This document shows positions 1-12,008 of a DNA stretch of 41,825 nt, piece by piece (within the stretch, counting starts at the first letter, position 1; every line of letters begins with the position of its first letter). The DNA is taken from positions 39,826 to 81,650 of the forward strand of contig BDDC01000252.1 of NCBI GenBank assembly GCA_001662425.1. Direction: 5' to 3'. The translations under genes and the position numbers were made by a program. Under the pieces are notes generated by a model, which did no database searches, was not told the DNA's origin, and was given only the letters and a program-made list of their open reading frames with translations. Source of the stretch: Chlamydomonas sphaeroides. Its lineage: Eukaryota; Chlorophyta; Chlorophyceae; Chlamydomonadales; Chlamydomonadaceae.

Positions 1-34
1 ACATCGGTCGGTCGGCGATTGCAAAGGCTTCCGC

Positions 35-59
35 CCGTTTCCTACGGAACGGGGCAAGC
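35..59 (-). repeat. 25-nt exact dispersed repeat, copy 1
   Basis: This stretch is the exact reverse complement of 24930-24954 downstream of SLU7. The shared core on the minus strand contains CCCGTTCCGTAGGAAACGG. A 25-nt perfect match within 42 kb is unlikely by chance, so it is probably a fragment of a dispersed element. Confidence 0.6.
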
Positions 60-811
60 CAACACGTGGCCGGCACGCAAGCGCTTTGCATGGCACAGGT
101 ACGGGTGTGCTATCCGCGCTGACGCATGCTCGACAAGCACACCCTAGCACACGGACCTACACGGACGAGTGAACGGCCTGCGCCAGGCTGACCGGCACTG
201 TCTGGCTGTGCAGGCTCGGTTTCCAGCTGGATGGGTCAATTTAATGGGTTGTTCAAGGGAATGGCTGAGCTTCGCAGCTCCAATGCTGGGGCCTGCCGGG
301 GTATGTCACTGCGCAAAGAACTGCAAAAGAGAGAATGAGGTTAACTCCCGCCCGGATATGCACCGAGGCATGAGAGGCGAAGCAGGCAGCAAATCGACAA
401 AGCGCAGAGCGCAATGGGCAGCAGATTGCAAGTTACCTGCGTATTACCTGCCGCTAGGGTATGAGGTGGCGAGGTGGGGCCGCGGCTGACCGCGGTCGCT
501 TGCACAGCGAGTGATACCGCCGTGGACACCTCCGGCGGCGTTGTGCAGCGCCCAGCCCGCCCACTGCAGTCCCATGGTTACCTGAAGGATGGGCGATGAA
601 TACCGGAAACGAAAAAGAGACCGGCGTCAGAATGTAATCGAGCGACCATGACAGCGACGGGGCAGCAAGAAGGCGCCAGCAGCATCCATTGAGCCGCCGG
701 AGGTGTCGTATGGTAGCAGCGAGCCTGCAAGGGCTGGTTAAGGGGCGGGCCGAGCACAGTGCCGTACAAGAAGGTTGGACATAGTGCAGGTAACACGTGG
801 ATGGCGTAGGA

Positions 812-907
812 CGTGGGAGTGCGGTGTATACGAGTGCGGTGCATCCATGCGAGTGCGGTGCGTGGGAGTGCGGTGCGTGGGAGTGCGACGCGGGGGAGTG
901 TGGGAGC
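812..907 (+). repeat. Degenerate tandem repeat, unit about 15 bp
   Basis: The unit CGTGGGAGTGCGGTG and variants recur about six times in a row, the clearest copies starting near 812, 861 and 876. The array lies about 350 bp upstream of the trehalase start. No coding potential is claimed. Confidence 0.7.
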
Positions 908-1257
908 GCAGCGGGTGGGCGGACGGAAGTGCCGTTCCCCAGCCATCCGCAGCGTAGGCCGGGGCGAGGGCCCCGGCCGTGCCGGGGTGGAGGGGTTGCA
1001 AAGGCATGGCAGCTTCAGGCTCGCGCCTGACCGACGTCGGCGCAGCAGGGCGCAGCCCTGAGCACGATGTGGTAGCGGGCTCGCGTTGTGTGAAGCTGTG
1101 TCTGTGACCGTAGCCCGCAATGGCAAGCGTCAACGAGGATGCACACAGCACGGCCTTGACAAGGGGACTGCCAGGGCAGGGCCGGCAGCTGTCGGCTATA
1201 TGAGCCGTATTTGAAACAACCCTTGTGACACGCCCCTCCTCGACCGACCTGGCCATC

Positions 1258-3883
1258 ATGTTGCTTCACCGCCCAGGCCAATGTCTGGTTAGGTATACAG
1301 CACAACGCCTCGCCGTAACTGCTAGGGCGGCAAGCAGCCCCGCGGTCACCATGGAAGTCGCAACACCTGTCAAGCTCCCCATAGACAGTCGACAGCTGTG
1401 GCAAGATATCATGGAGACCGTGGCCTTATATGGACTGTTTACAGATTCGAAACACTTCGTCGATTGCTTTTACCTGCGCGATTGCCACGACGTCGCCGCA
1501 GACTGGAAGGCCCTGCGCGAAAGCGGCCTTACACCAGATGCAGTCAGAGCGTTCGTGAACGCCAACTTCGGGGTGCCGGGAAGGTGGGCTGCTGGCCGCG
1601 TGTCGCTGATGCCCCCAACCCGTCAACACGACTGTCGATGCCCTGTCCCGCCACCCCCTCCCCTCACCGCACGCAGCGACCTAGAGGCAACCCTGCCGCT
1701 GGGGTGGCGCGAGGAGGGACCCAGCTGGACTGCTGAGCTGCAGAACAAGGAGTTGCGCAGCCTAGCCGTGTCTGTCCACGGCCTGTGGAAAACGCTGTGC
1801 CGCAAGGTGCGTCCCTCAGCGGCCATGCAACCAGCCGCAGGCCGCCAATGTCGCTTGTCCACACCGCGCAGGTATCCTCTTCGGTGCACCTGAACCCCGA
1901 CCGCCACACTCTTCTGCCCCTGCCACACGCCTTCATCGTCCCTGGCGACCGCTTCCGCGAGTGCTAGTGAGCCCCTCTGCTCCAGCCGACGCACGCACGG
2001 CTGCTCGTGCCCCTCCCCCACCGGGATCGCGCACACGACGCCACACCTGCCCTCCGCCCTTCCCCATCCCTTCCCCCACACCAACCCGTTCCTCCGGCGC
2101 CAGCAACTGGGATTCGTACTGGGTCATCCTCGGCCTCATTGCTAGCGACCTGTTGCCGGCCGCCGAGCAGCTGGTGCGCAACCTGCTGCACCTGGTCGAC
2201 ACCTGGGGCTTCGTGCCCAACGGCGCCCGCTCCTACTACACCAACCGCAGCCAGGTGCGGTGCCCGCGGGAGCACTCTTCCTAAGCCAGGGCACTCGCAC
2301 GCCTGCAGCCGCGAATCCCGAGGGCCCGGCCCACATGCCGCGCCCCGACCCACATGCCTCGCCCCCGTCCCTCAGCCCCCGCTGCTGAGCGCCATGGTGA
2401 TGGCCGTGTGGCGGGCCGGCCGCGACGACGTGCTTCTGGCCGAGGCCCTGCCGCGGCTGGTGGCGCAGCACCGCTACTGGAGCTCGGGGCCTAAGGCGGT
2501 GCGGGTGCGAGCTGCCGGCGGCCAGGAGGGCGGTGCGGCCGCCGGGCAGACCTACGAGCTCAGCCGCTACCACGCGGCCTGGGTGGGGCCGCGGCCCGAG
2601 AGCTACAGGTGCTGGGGTGTCTTTGGCGGATGCAGCGCTATCTCATTGCATTGGACGCGCGTCGTTGTTGGGAGCGTGACGCGCTCCTGCCCGTGCGCTC
2701 CTGCTTGCGCCGCAGGGAGGACGTCCACCTGGTGTTGGAGGCGGGGCTCGGCGGGCGGGAGGCGGAGGCGCTGTACAGGGACATCGCCAGCGCCGCTGAG
2801 TCGGGCTGGGACTTCAGCAGCCGCTGGTTCGTGGGCGGCGACACGCTGGCCGCCACCCGCACCACACAGGTGCGCAGCTGGCAGCAGCGCCATGCCCGCC
2901 AGGGCTGCCGCGTGCTGGCCCAACTCTTGCGCCCGCCCTCCCAGCAACCTCCTGCATCTCTTGCGCCGCCCGACCCACATGCCCCCGCCCTGCGCCCCGC
3001 GCCGACCACCTTGCCACCTTGGCCGCAGATCCTGCCCGCCGACCTCAACGCCTGGCTGTACCGCACGGAGCTCGACATTGCGGAGGCGGCCGGCCACCTG
3101 GGCGACGGCCGCCTGGCTGCCGAGTACAGCCAGCTGGCGGGCCGGCGGCTGGAGGCCATGAGCTCGCTCATGTGGAGCCAGGCCGACGGCTGCTGGCACG
3201 ACCTGCTGCTGCTGCCGCAGGACAGCGGCGGCGCGGCGGGCGACGGCGGCGCGGTGGCGCTGCCCAGCGACACGCGCGTCGTGCACGCCGGCACGGCCGC
3301 CCTCCCGCCGGCGGACGCTGCAGGCAACGAGCAACCGTCTTCCACGCCTCGCCCGTCGGCCACCGAACGGCATGACAGCGCCGGCAAGTACGCCGCTGGC
3401 GGGGAGGCCGCACCGGCGTCCGAGCCGGTCTTTTACGCGCAGCAGCGGCCGGGCGTGTACGCCTCCAACTGGGTGCCGCTTTGGTGCGGCTGTGCGGCCA
3501 AGGGCAGCGCCACCGCCGCTGCGGCCGTGGCGGGGCTGCTGGCCTCCGGCCTGCTACAGCCCGGCGGCCTGTCTACGTCGCTGGTGCGGTCGGGGCAGCA
3601 GTGGGACGCGCCCAACGCCTGGCCGCCTCTGGTGCATATGGCGGTCGAGGCGCTGGCTGAGTCGGGGGTGGAGGGCGGGCAGGCGGCCGCCGCAGGCCTG
3701 GCGGAGAGCTGGGTGCGCGGCAACCTGGCGGCGTGGACGGCTACGGGCCACATGCACGAAAAGTACAACGCGGAGAAGCCCGGCGCGGTGGGGAGAGGCG
3801 GCGAGTACGAGCCGCAGGTGGGCTTTGGCTGGAGCAACGGCGTGCTGTTGGCGCTGCTGCAGCGCTACGGCGAGCGGGCGTGA
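1258..3883 (+). CDS. Trehalase, glycoside hydrolase family 37
   Basis: Hydrolyses trehalose to two glucoses. Seven exons fit: 1258-1583, 1677-1806, 1872-1966, 2104-2254, 2376-2608, 2716-2869, 3029-3883, giving 647 aa with all phases consistent. Family hallmarks are visible. Signature 1 is PGDRFRECYNWDSY, formed across the exon 3/4 junction. The second signature appears as QQWDAPNAWPP. The catalytic acid is expected at Asp344 in SGWDFSSRW, and the catalytic base at Glu607 in MHEKYN, followed by a Gly-rich C-terminal block. A low-complexity insertion of about 70 residues lies after the QADGCWHDL segment and is not typical of the family. The ATG at 1258 adds 31 Arg/Ala/Ser-rich residues that look like an organelle-targeting peptide. 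A second in-frame ATG at 1351 has a strong context (caccATGG) and would give a 616-aa cytosolic form. The family call is firm; the start is open. Confidence 0.93.
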
Positions 3884-5283
3884 GGTGTGAGGCGGTGGGG
3901 CGCGCGCTGCGCTGAGGGTTTGGCGGCTCTTGGAGGTGAGCCTGGAGCTGGGATGGCGCGGTGGGCGGCGGGTGTGGCAGGGCGGGGCGTGATGGATCGA
4001 AGATCCACAGTGTTGCAGCTGCCAGTGTTGGCGCAAGGCGTGTGATAGGCCTGCTGGTGTATGCCCGTGCGCTGGAGCTGGGATAAGCAGGGTGTCGACG
4101 GGGTTGTGGGGCAGCAAAAGCCCGGTAGGGGTCCAGCCCCAGCAAGGGGGGGGCGGCGTCAAGAGACGGGCGCAGGTGGGCGGGGGCTAACTAGCGATGC
4201 GGGCTTGCCAGGGCCAGGCAGAGGCCTTCGGTGGCAGGAGTTTTACTGCGCGTGATAAAAGGACAGCATTACTATGATATTGGCCAGCATGCGTGTGTTG
4301 ACGTCGGCCATGGGTCCTGCTGCAGGACGATGCGGCAGGACGAAGGGAGCCGGCCGCTTCCGACCACAACGCGGAGACCTCAAGTATGTATGTGTTCCCT
4401 GCATTACATATGTTCTCCTTTATAGTGTGCAAACGGAAGGGAGTCGGCTGAGTACAGCGGGCTTGTAGCCGCTGCTGCCAGGCCATGTGGATACGATATT
4501 GGCTCACCACAAGCTAGCTTGACACAAGTGTGTGCAAGCGTGACAACCGCCGAGGCGCGTAGACAGGTCGCTGCGGCTACGACCTTGCAGCGGCATTGGG
4601 TTGGCTGCAGGGGTGGTGTGCCTGTGGCATTTGCTGCGCGGCTGTCGGAGCCGACGGCCAGGCGCGGCCCCTGCTGTGGCATGGTGGCGGGGGCTGGGCT
4701 GGGGGTTGGAGTACAAAAGTATGTGCGTGTGGAGTCTAGATGGCACGCTGATTTGAGCGTGGTCATCTGGATGTGAATGAGCTGCGCCAGGCGCTGATGC
4801 GATAGGTCGCGGACTCTGCCAGGTTCGTACTGAACTCAGTAAACAGGGCGGGTTACTGGGTGACAGAGCAGAGGCCAGGGGCGGAGTCCCTGAGGGTCGT
4901 AGCTAGGCGTGGGGCGCCGACCAGCTGTAACACCTCCTTCTGGGCCGTCCTTCGAAGCGTCCTATAACATCCACGCCTCCTTCCCTGCTGCCGCTGACGC
5001 GGCGCCCCGCGCAAGTCCGGGTGCCGCCACCACCACTTGTTGCACTCGGCCCGGCGCGCGCCCTTGCCTCCTGGCCGCCTGTGACACCCTGACGCTGTCG
5101 CACTCCAACCTCCCGCGCCTCCCAAGCGAGCTGCACCCCTCCCTCCCTGCTGCCAGGTGCCAGCCGTGCCCCCCTGGGCCGCGCGACACGCTCAGCAGCC
5201 GGCTGCCAGCCCCCACCATGCCCAGCGCGGGCGGCCGTGGCGCCCAATGCAGCGGACAGGCCTCTCCCCTGCTCTCCCCGGAC
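3884..5283. other. Convergent 3' region between trehalase and the NDUFAF6-like gene
   Basis: No gene is recognised in these 1.4 kb. The two flanking genes converge, so both 3' UTRs should lie here. The nearest TGTAA motif for trehalase is at 4926-4930. The nearest on the minus strand for the NDUFAF6-like gene is at 4404-4408. If both are used, the two transcripts would overlap antisense by about 500 bp. Both motifs are about 0.9-1 kb from the stop codons, so this is uncertain. Confidence 0.35.
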
Positions 5284-7819
5284 TCAGTACGTGCCCCTCA
5301 GCTGGTGCCACTTGAGCGACAGCACATAGCCCAGCGGCGCGCCGCCCCCGCTGCCGCCGCCTCCCGCGCCGCCCTCCCGCGCCAGGCTGGGGTGGTAGGG
5401 GTCGAAATTGGTTGCCTCCAGCGCCGCCAGGTACCTGCGGTACAGCGAGACAGCAGGAGGGGAACATACACATGCCCGCTCGGATTCAACCCCTCTGCTC
5501 GGCTTATCCGCAAACCCCCGAGGCCTCGCTCTGCCCATCCGACCGCCCACAGCCCACGTGGCAGCGCACACCGCCACCACGTTAGCGCCCACCCGCAAGC
5601 ATCACCGACTGTCACGACCCGTAGGCATCCCGGAGGGCCTACCGTTCCACGCCCACGGCCGTTAGCATGACCGCCGCCGCGCCCTTCGGCAGCCGTGGCG
5701 CCAGCTTGCGTCCTTCGTCCAGGTGGCCCTTGGCCAAACTAGCCACCTGGGGCACGGGAGGGGACGGCGAAGGGGAGGAGAGGGAGTAAGAGGCTAGCCT
5801 TGCAGGTTTCGCGCCATGAGGTGGCGGAGAAGGGAGGGGGGAGGGAAGGCGAGAGCGCGACAGCCGGGCCAGGAGGTGGGCGCCCGGCCGAGCGTACTGA
5901 GAGGGATGGGGTGCGGGAAGAGCGGCATGCCGCGGCATGCGGCCAGCTGTTGTAGCGCCTTGGTACGACACGTCCGTCATGGGGATGGGGTGTTCCCACG
6001 GCCAGCCCTTACAAGGGCCACGTGTGGGCCTCCCCGTAGCGCGGACCCTGCCCTCCCACACCCCTGCCCTTCCGGCCCCCCTGGTGCCCCCATGGCCCCA
6101 CCCACCTTGTGAACCACGTCCCGCAGCCCCTCGGACACCTGCCCGCTGTACACCTCCTCCTGGCTCACACGCGCCTCCGCACACAGCTGCGCGGACACAC
6201 GAGGGCCGGGCATCATGGGGCGCGGGGTGGGCGCCGTGGGCAGCGGAGCACCAGCTTGGCCTGCTGCCCAGCTCCAGCCACCGCCGCGGATCTCAAGTCA
6301 TGTTGATTGTTGGCTTGGCTTGCCTTGGCTTGGCTTGGCTATGCCCGGCCGCCGGCCAGCCGCCGGCCCTGTCCCGCGCACCTCGACAGGCAGGTAGCAG
6401 CGCCGCACTGCCGCGTGCGCCGCCGTGCCCCGCAGCAGCGTGGCTATGCCCGCGGCGCGCCCCAGGTGCGAGGCCGCGTGGTCGGCCTCCCGGTCCTTGA
6501 CACCCGCCGCCGCCAGCTGCAACGCACGCAGGGTTCACCAGGGCTCTCAGGCTGCAGGCACGCGTGACGACACGCCAGCCGCCGCCAAGCAACGCAATCG
6601 TTCCACCACCGCCTGCGAGCTGTACTCCCGTACCCCCCGTACCGCCGTACCATGCTGCTATACGACGTACCTGCAGGTACAGCAGCTGCGAGGCGGTGCC
6701 CTCGGCGTACTGCTCCAGCGCCGCCAGGTCGAGCGGCGGCTGCGGGTCCAGGAAGTCGCCCTCGCGGGCATCGATGATGCGCTTGAAGCAATAGCGGCTG
6801 AACCGCGAGGGGCCGCTGCCGCCGCCGCTGCTCCCGCCGTTGCTGCTGCTCGTCTCGCCAGACACGTTGGGCCCGCTGCTGCCGCACGCGTCGCCGCTGC
6901 AGCCCGCCGCGTCGCCGGCTGCGGCAGCGCGCGGTGCGGGCGCCGCGGGCGCGGGCCCTGCGCTGTGCAGCATGTGGGTCAGCGCCAGCGCGACGGGGTG
7001 GTTTGGCGGGCGCCCCTCGTACGAGGCGCGTACGGCATCGCGCCACCACTGGAACCGGATCTGGCCCACGGCCGGCTCCTTGCTGCGGACACTGTCGGCG
7101 ATGAGCGCTGTCTCAATGTTGAAGGCGCGCAGCGCAAATAGCGAGGGTCGCAGCTCCTGCATAGGGAAGGGCGGCAGGGTGTCTCTGGCGAGGAAGTGGC
7201 GAGCTGGCGTGGAGTGCAGGCGGAGCGCAGAGGATAGGCGCGGCCCGGCCGGGCTGAAAGGTGGCCGTGGAGCGGACAGGGTGACTGTATCAAACAAAAG
7301 ACCCGCTGGAATCAAGTGGGACTGCGTCGCCGCTGGGAGGGCAGGGTAGGGTTGGCAGCAACGGCGCGGATCGGTTCCGGGCAATGGGAGCTGCGTACCT
7401 TGGGCGTCTGCGCCACCCAAACGTAGTTCTGGTAGTCGTACTGCCTGGGAGGAGGGGGGTTAGTGCACATGGAAGATCACTTCGCATATGAGGCTTTTCG
7501 TACGCCGGGCTGCGACGCCCGTCAAACTGCTGCGCAACACGGCGCAACGGAGGCTTGTGGGAGAGAATCGTGGCGAGCGGCTGTGGTTCTGGCACCCCTG
7601 CACCGCCGCGGGCTCCAGTGCCGCCCCTCGCGAGTTCTGCCATCGCGCAGCGCGAGCCCCGCACCTGACTTGCTCGACGCAGTACCCGAAGGCCGCACGC
7701 AACGAGTCAGGCATCGCCGACATGCAGCGCCGGGTGCTGGTGACGGAGCCCGCCTCAGCTTGCATCCAGGTAGACAGCCCGTGCGCTAAGCGCGAGCCGC
7801 CTCGCTGTAGAGACCTCAT
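5284..7819 (-). CDS. NDUFAF6-like mitochondrial complex I assembly factor (squalene/phytoene synthase fold)
   Basis: Seven exons on the minus strand, in transcript order: 7819-7665, 7444-7399, 7156-6671, 6516-6382, 6186-6106, 5746-5643, 5434-5284; 385 aa, all phases agree. The N-terminus (MRSLQRGGSRLAHGL, rich in Arg and Ser) resembles a mitochondrial presequence. The conserved core follows: YCVEQVRQYDYQNYVW, then LRPSLFALRAFNIE, QIRFQWWRDAV, RIIDAREGDF, YAEGTASQLLYL, DHAASHLGRAAGIATLLRG, and the C-terminal FDPYHPSL segment. This order matches NDUFAF6 rather than true phytoene or squalene synthases, so an assembly role for complex I is inferred from family membership. An insertion of about 55 Ser/Gly/Ala-rich residues separates the second and third conserved blocks. 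The gene is convergent with trehalase. Confidence 0.9.
6310..6340 (-). repeat. Intronic TTGGC microsatellite
   Basis: About six tandem TTGGC units on the plus strand, one varied to TTGCC, lie inside the NDUFAF6-like intron at 6187-6381. Confidence 0.8.
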
Positions 7820-8871
7820 GGCCGCTGGCGTGTTGGCAATGGGTTGGTGATGGCCCGTCAAACGTTGCGGCGTGGAGTTGCGGCTTGAGACAAGCTGCAA
7901 AGATATGTGCGAGATGATTCAGCGTTGCGTCCAAGGCTATGTCAGCGCGGCCACGTCGGTGAAGATGGATGGGTGTGGCGGGCTTGAGTTGTTATGGAGG
8001 ATGGTGTCTGCGCCTGTTGCAGAGCGCGAGCTTGGGCCTGTGTTGCGCATCGCACGCGTTGCGGGACTTAACAAGCTCCCAAACCCGGCACGCTGCCGCC
8101 ACACCCCCCATTCCCCCGTTACCGCCACTCCACCCCGCAGCCCAATGCGGGCGCCCAGGACCCCTCCAGTGCCGCCGACCTCCCAAGTGGCCCAGAGGCT
8201 GGCCTACCTGAGACCCCCGAGTGAGAGGGCATGCCAGAGGCCCTCCGTTCCTGCCTGAAAGTTAATTGAGAGCTGCAGTCCTGCCGCGTGAGCTGCGCCG
8301 GTGTGCTGCCGGCCTCATCTCGCGGTGGCACAAGGCGGGCAGACGACAAGGCCCCTGCTTGCCGGCCATGCGCGGCTGCCCCCGTTTTGTCTGGGAGTTG
8401 GTCATAGGCTCGTAGAGCTCGAGGTGCCGATCCTGTGTGATCCCCGGCCCAACAGTTCGCTGCGCTCCACATGCGGGCCAGCGGGGCGCGGCACGGCAGG
8501 GTTACAGCCCCCGACGCAGCCGTTCGACTTCTTAACCTCCTACAAGTTCACTTCAAAGGGGAGCCGGCAAGCTCACCCATGGCGAGGTGACGAAAGGTGC
8601 CCCCCGGGCTCGCGTGGGCAGCTGCCGCAGGCGCTGCGGCGCAACCACGCGCTCCTCGGCTCGCGACAACCCCGACGGCCCCTGGCCCCGCCCCAGAGAC
8701 CGGCTTCGCGCCATCCCCCGTTCACCATCACCAGGCGGGGGTTCTACCTGCGCGCTCACGACACACGGCACTGCACCTCTGCTCGCCCCAACTGTCGCAA
8801 GGAGGCCACCCAAGCCGGGGCCGCCACCAGCAGCCGCATCCTCCGCTGCATGCGGCGGCCACACGGCGGCG
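7820..8871. other. Intergenic: promoter side of NDUFAF6-like gene and 3' UTR of SAC3-like gene
   Basis: No conserved coding frame was found. Both neighbours are transcribed leftward, so the right part carries the SAC3-like 3' UTR with a TGTAA motif at 8506-8502, and the left part the NDUFAF6-like 5' region. An in-frame ATG at 7900 could extend the NDUFAF6-like protein by 27 residues, but the one at 7819 fits better. Confidence 0.45.
8502..8506 (-). terminator. Candidate TGTAA polyadenylation signal of the SAC3-like gene
   Basis: TGTAA on the minus strand, 366 nt downstream of the stop codon. This pentamer is the usual poly(A) signal of chlorophycean algae. Confidence 0.5.
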
Positions 8872-11800
8872 CTACCCCGTGGGCTGTGTGGCCGGCGGCG
8901 GCGGCGGCCCCAGCTGCTGCCCCGCGGAGGCGCGCGTGTCCAGGCAGCGGCCGGCGGCGTCAAGCACCGCCCCGTTGCGGAGCGCCAGGTCCGCGGCCTT
9001 GGGGTGAGGAGGCGTGGGACGTGGGATGCAAGGGCAAGGGCAAGGGCAAGGGCGGCTGGGGTGGGGTGAGGGAGCAGGGCGCCGCGGCAGCGCATAAGCT
9101 CAGCAGCAGGCGCTGGACGGACCGGGACCCTTCCGCAGGGGTCTGCGGCACCGCCCATCCCAAGTGGAGGCTTCCGTGCACTTCGAAAGTGCTCCCCTCG
9201 CCGCCGCCACCACAAACGCCGACCCGCCCCTGCCTGCGCCCTTGTTGCCGCGCACCTCCTCCTCGGTCTCCACCCCGAGGGCCTCCGCGAGGTCGCTCAG
9301 CGGCACCGGCAGCGGCCGACCGGAGGCCACCGTGGCTGCGATCGCCAAGAGTCGGACCTGCGGCACGGGGGTGTGGGGTGTGGGGAGTCACAGGAGTGCT
9401 GTGCGTGAATGCGTGACGGGCACGACGCTCGATGTGTAGTAGGGCAGGGGATGGGGCGGAGAGGAGCGGTCTCCCATACCCTCCAGATTAGGGCCCTAGG
9501 CAACGCTACCGCCCAAGCGGTTAGCCCCCTCACCTCCCTCGCCTCCCCGCCCCCACGCCTCTCACCTGCCCCAGCATGCGGTCCATGAGGTAGGGAGACA
9601 TGCGGGGGGCGCCCGCGTACAGCCCCACGAAGCGCGCAAAGTTGCCGGTCCTGGGGGCAGCAGGCGCGGGGAGTAGGGGTTTCAAGACCTATTCTTCGCC
9701 AAGGGCCTGCAAGAGTGGGGTGCGGGCAGGCAGGCAGGCAGGCGCACACAATCACACATGCGCCGCTGGCGGAGGCTTGGACAGGGCATGGGCCGCGCGT
9801 GCTGACTGGGCCTGCAGGCGGCAGCCAAGCCCGGGCCGCTGCCGCGGCTGCCCCAGCAGTGGGCACGACCCACGGGCCGGCAGCCTCCTTGCCGTACCTG
9901 ATGGCCGTACACACGTCCAGGGCGTGCCGTACGAAGGGGTGAGTCAGCAGGTGGGGCGGCACACGGGACAGCTCCAGGGAGAGCGTGTTGCGGGCGGCGG
10001 GGGTGGCCTGGGGAAGTGGGAACGTGGGGGTTAGGGGGGTCGGGGTCAGAGCTGTCAAACCAAGTCGCACACAGGACGGGCCGGTGCCTTGACATGCCGT
10101 GTCTAGGCAGGGCTGTGTGCGGCGACGACAGCTGCCACACACCGCGTGCAGCGCTGGGCAGGCAGGAGGCGCGCAGGCCTCACGCCCCGTCCGGAGCGGC
10201 TGCCGTTAGGTGTGCGGCACGGCAACCACGCAGTGCTGTCCCTACCGCACGCACGCGGTACGGCTGCCGTACCTGCGTCCACAGCAGGCCGTACGCCTCG
10301 AACTCGGCGGGGTTGCCGGGGTTGCCGGGCAGCTGCGGGTGCGGGTATGGACCGATGGCCGTGTCATGTTGCAGCATAAGGACACTCGGGGGCGGCCCAC
10401 CAGTGCAAGGCTGACCCAAAATCCACCACATGGCCCCTCTCTCGCACAGCGCCCCGGCCAATGCCCGTGGCGACGTGCCCCACCTCCTCTCCGTACAGCT
10501 GTCGCAGTACGGCATGGCACCTCCGGAACTCCGCCAGGTCATCCGCCTCCAGCGCCAACCGCCCGTGCGTCTCGTACACCTCCACCGTCAGCGCGTCACG
10601 GACGTGCTGTACCGTCAGGTCCTGCGATTGAGGGAGCGCCGGGGCCCGCATGAGGGCAGCGCCAAGGGCCGCAAGGCAGCGCGTGCGGCGCTCGCGGGGC
10701 ACCCCAGGCCGCAGGTGACCACCGGCCTGCGGTCCTGGGATCGCGGGCAGCGCAGGTGGCAGCGACAGGGGCGCCGCCAGGGCCGCCCCCGACCGCCGTG
10801 GGGCTCGCAGTTGGTAACGCGACGAGCAGGCGGCCACACAGCGCCGCACGTGATGCCCTTCGCTGTGCGTGCGCCCACAAGCCCTCTGTACCCTGGTGCC
10901 CCCATCTCCTGCCCATCCCTCCCGCTGCCCCGCTCGCACCTGGCGGATGGCCTTGAGCTGCTCGCTGGCGGCTGCGTAGTCGGGCGCCTGGGGAATGCAG
11001 CGTGCCATTGCCAGGCCCATGGTGGGTGCAGTGCCGGCATGAGGCCGCGCCCGCGCATACACGCTCACACCACCACCACCCCTGCACCGCCGGGCCCCCA
11101 CCTGCCGCCACCGCTGCTTGACCCGCGCCAGCGCGGCCGCGAGCACCTCGGGCGGCCGCACGTCGGCGGCCTTGGGCAGCGCGGTGAGGCGCAGGTAGGG
11201 CTTCTCCAGAGCGTTGCTGGTGCCTGTGCCGGCGTCCATCAGCAGCTGCTGGCAGGTGGGGCCGGGCAGGTCGGGAGGCGGGACGGCCGCCGCCGGCTGA
11301 GCCCCGCAGCCCCCGCAGCCCCCGCGCACATGCAGCCCCAGTGCTGTGCTCCCATCCCGCCTGCGGTACCTGCTCCTCCTGCTCCTCCTCCGCGCCCGGC
11401 CCCCAGCCCTCGAAGCGCTCCGCGCGCTGCTGCCGCCGCGCGCCCTCCTCCGGCCCGAGCTGCAGCTGCATCGCGGCCGCGGGCGCCATGTGGGTTGCGG
11501 CCTTGGGCGTGCGCTGCAGCTTAAAGGCAAAGCCCGCGCCCGGGCGGGCTACGACCGGCGCTGCTTTCTGCGGTGCTGGCCGTGCCGGCTCGGGCGTGCA
11601 TAACGGCATCAGCTTGAGCATCTTTGTTTGGAGCGCCATGCGCTTCTTCGGGTCCGTGGCGCTCTCCAGCTTGGCGGTGAGGCGAGCCATGAGCTCGTCA
11701 GCGCGAGCGCGCTTGGCAACGGCCGGGTCGGTGGTGCCATGGCTGGCGCAGGGGAGCCCGGTGGTGTCCGGGGCGCCGGCAGCAACGCCGACGGCCCTTT

Positions 11801-12008
11801 TCGACGCCCCTGAGGCGCGGGCCTTCTTGTGAGCGCGCCGCTCCTCTTGCTCGCCGTCGCTGCTATCGCTGCTGCTGCTGGAGCTGCTGGGCGACCGGTC
11901 GCGACTCTTTGCTTTCTTCTCCTTCCCTGCTGCTGACCGCGCAGCAACTTTCGATTTCGAGCTCTTTGTCGGCTTAGTCTTTGCGTTCAGCAAAGGGCCC
12001 TTGCCCAT
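8872..12008 (-). CDS. SAC3/GANP-family protein, THP3/LENG8 type
   Basis: Nine exons on the minus strand: 12008-11370, 11248-11102, 10987-10940, 10621-10484, 10332-10273, 10007-9898, 9650-9566, 9357-9256, 8997-8872; 484 aa, phases consistent. Residues 1-210 are Lys/Ser-rich with a poly-Ser run and basic nuclear-localisation-like clusters, ending in RRQQRAERF as in LENG8-type proteins. From about residue 240 the SAC3/GANP core follows: EKPYLRLTALP, then DLTVQHVRDALTVEVYETHG, FEAYGLLW, FVRHALDVCTAI, YLMDRMLGQVRLLAIAAT, and a helical end resembling a PCI fold. Members of this group act in mRNA processing and export in the nucleus. The last 41 residues are less conserved and end in a proline run. 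The acceptor of exon 2 is a CAGCAG tandem, so one Gln may be optional. Confidence 0.88.
9029..9053 (-). repeat. Intronic hexamer repeat (CAAGGG)4
   Basis: Four exact CAAGGG units on the plus strand within the last intron of the SAC3-like gene (8998-9255). Confidence 0.8.

Larger units (their letters stand above)
1..1257. other. Region upstream of the trehalase gene, no gene recognised
   Basis: I see no conserved coding frame here. The open frames are short and overlap on both strands, as expected in GC-rich DNA. It contains a copy of a dispersed repeat near its left edge and a degenerate tandem array at 812-907. The right part should hold the trehalase promoter, but no convincing TATA box is visible. 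Confidence 0.5.

Noticed and set aside
5284..7819. Phytoene or squalene synthase
   Set aside because: The fold is shared, but the DXXXD catalytic motifs of true synthases are not in the expected form, and the ALRAFNIE, DHAASHLGRA and FDPYHPSL blocks match NDUFAF6.
8301..9416. 371-residue plus-strand open frame
   Set aside because: Opposite strand to the well-supported SAC3-like exons 8 and 9; low-complexity Arg/Pro content typical of shadows in GC-rich DNA.
9715..9745. GGCA repeats near 9728 and TGCC repeats near 37885 considered as functional elements
   Set aside because: They are short intronic microsatellites close to or within acceptor tracts, common in such genomes.
10430..11524. 364-residue plus-strand open frame
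   Set aside because: Antisense to SAC3-like exons 1-4, which have conserved motifs and consistent phases.
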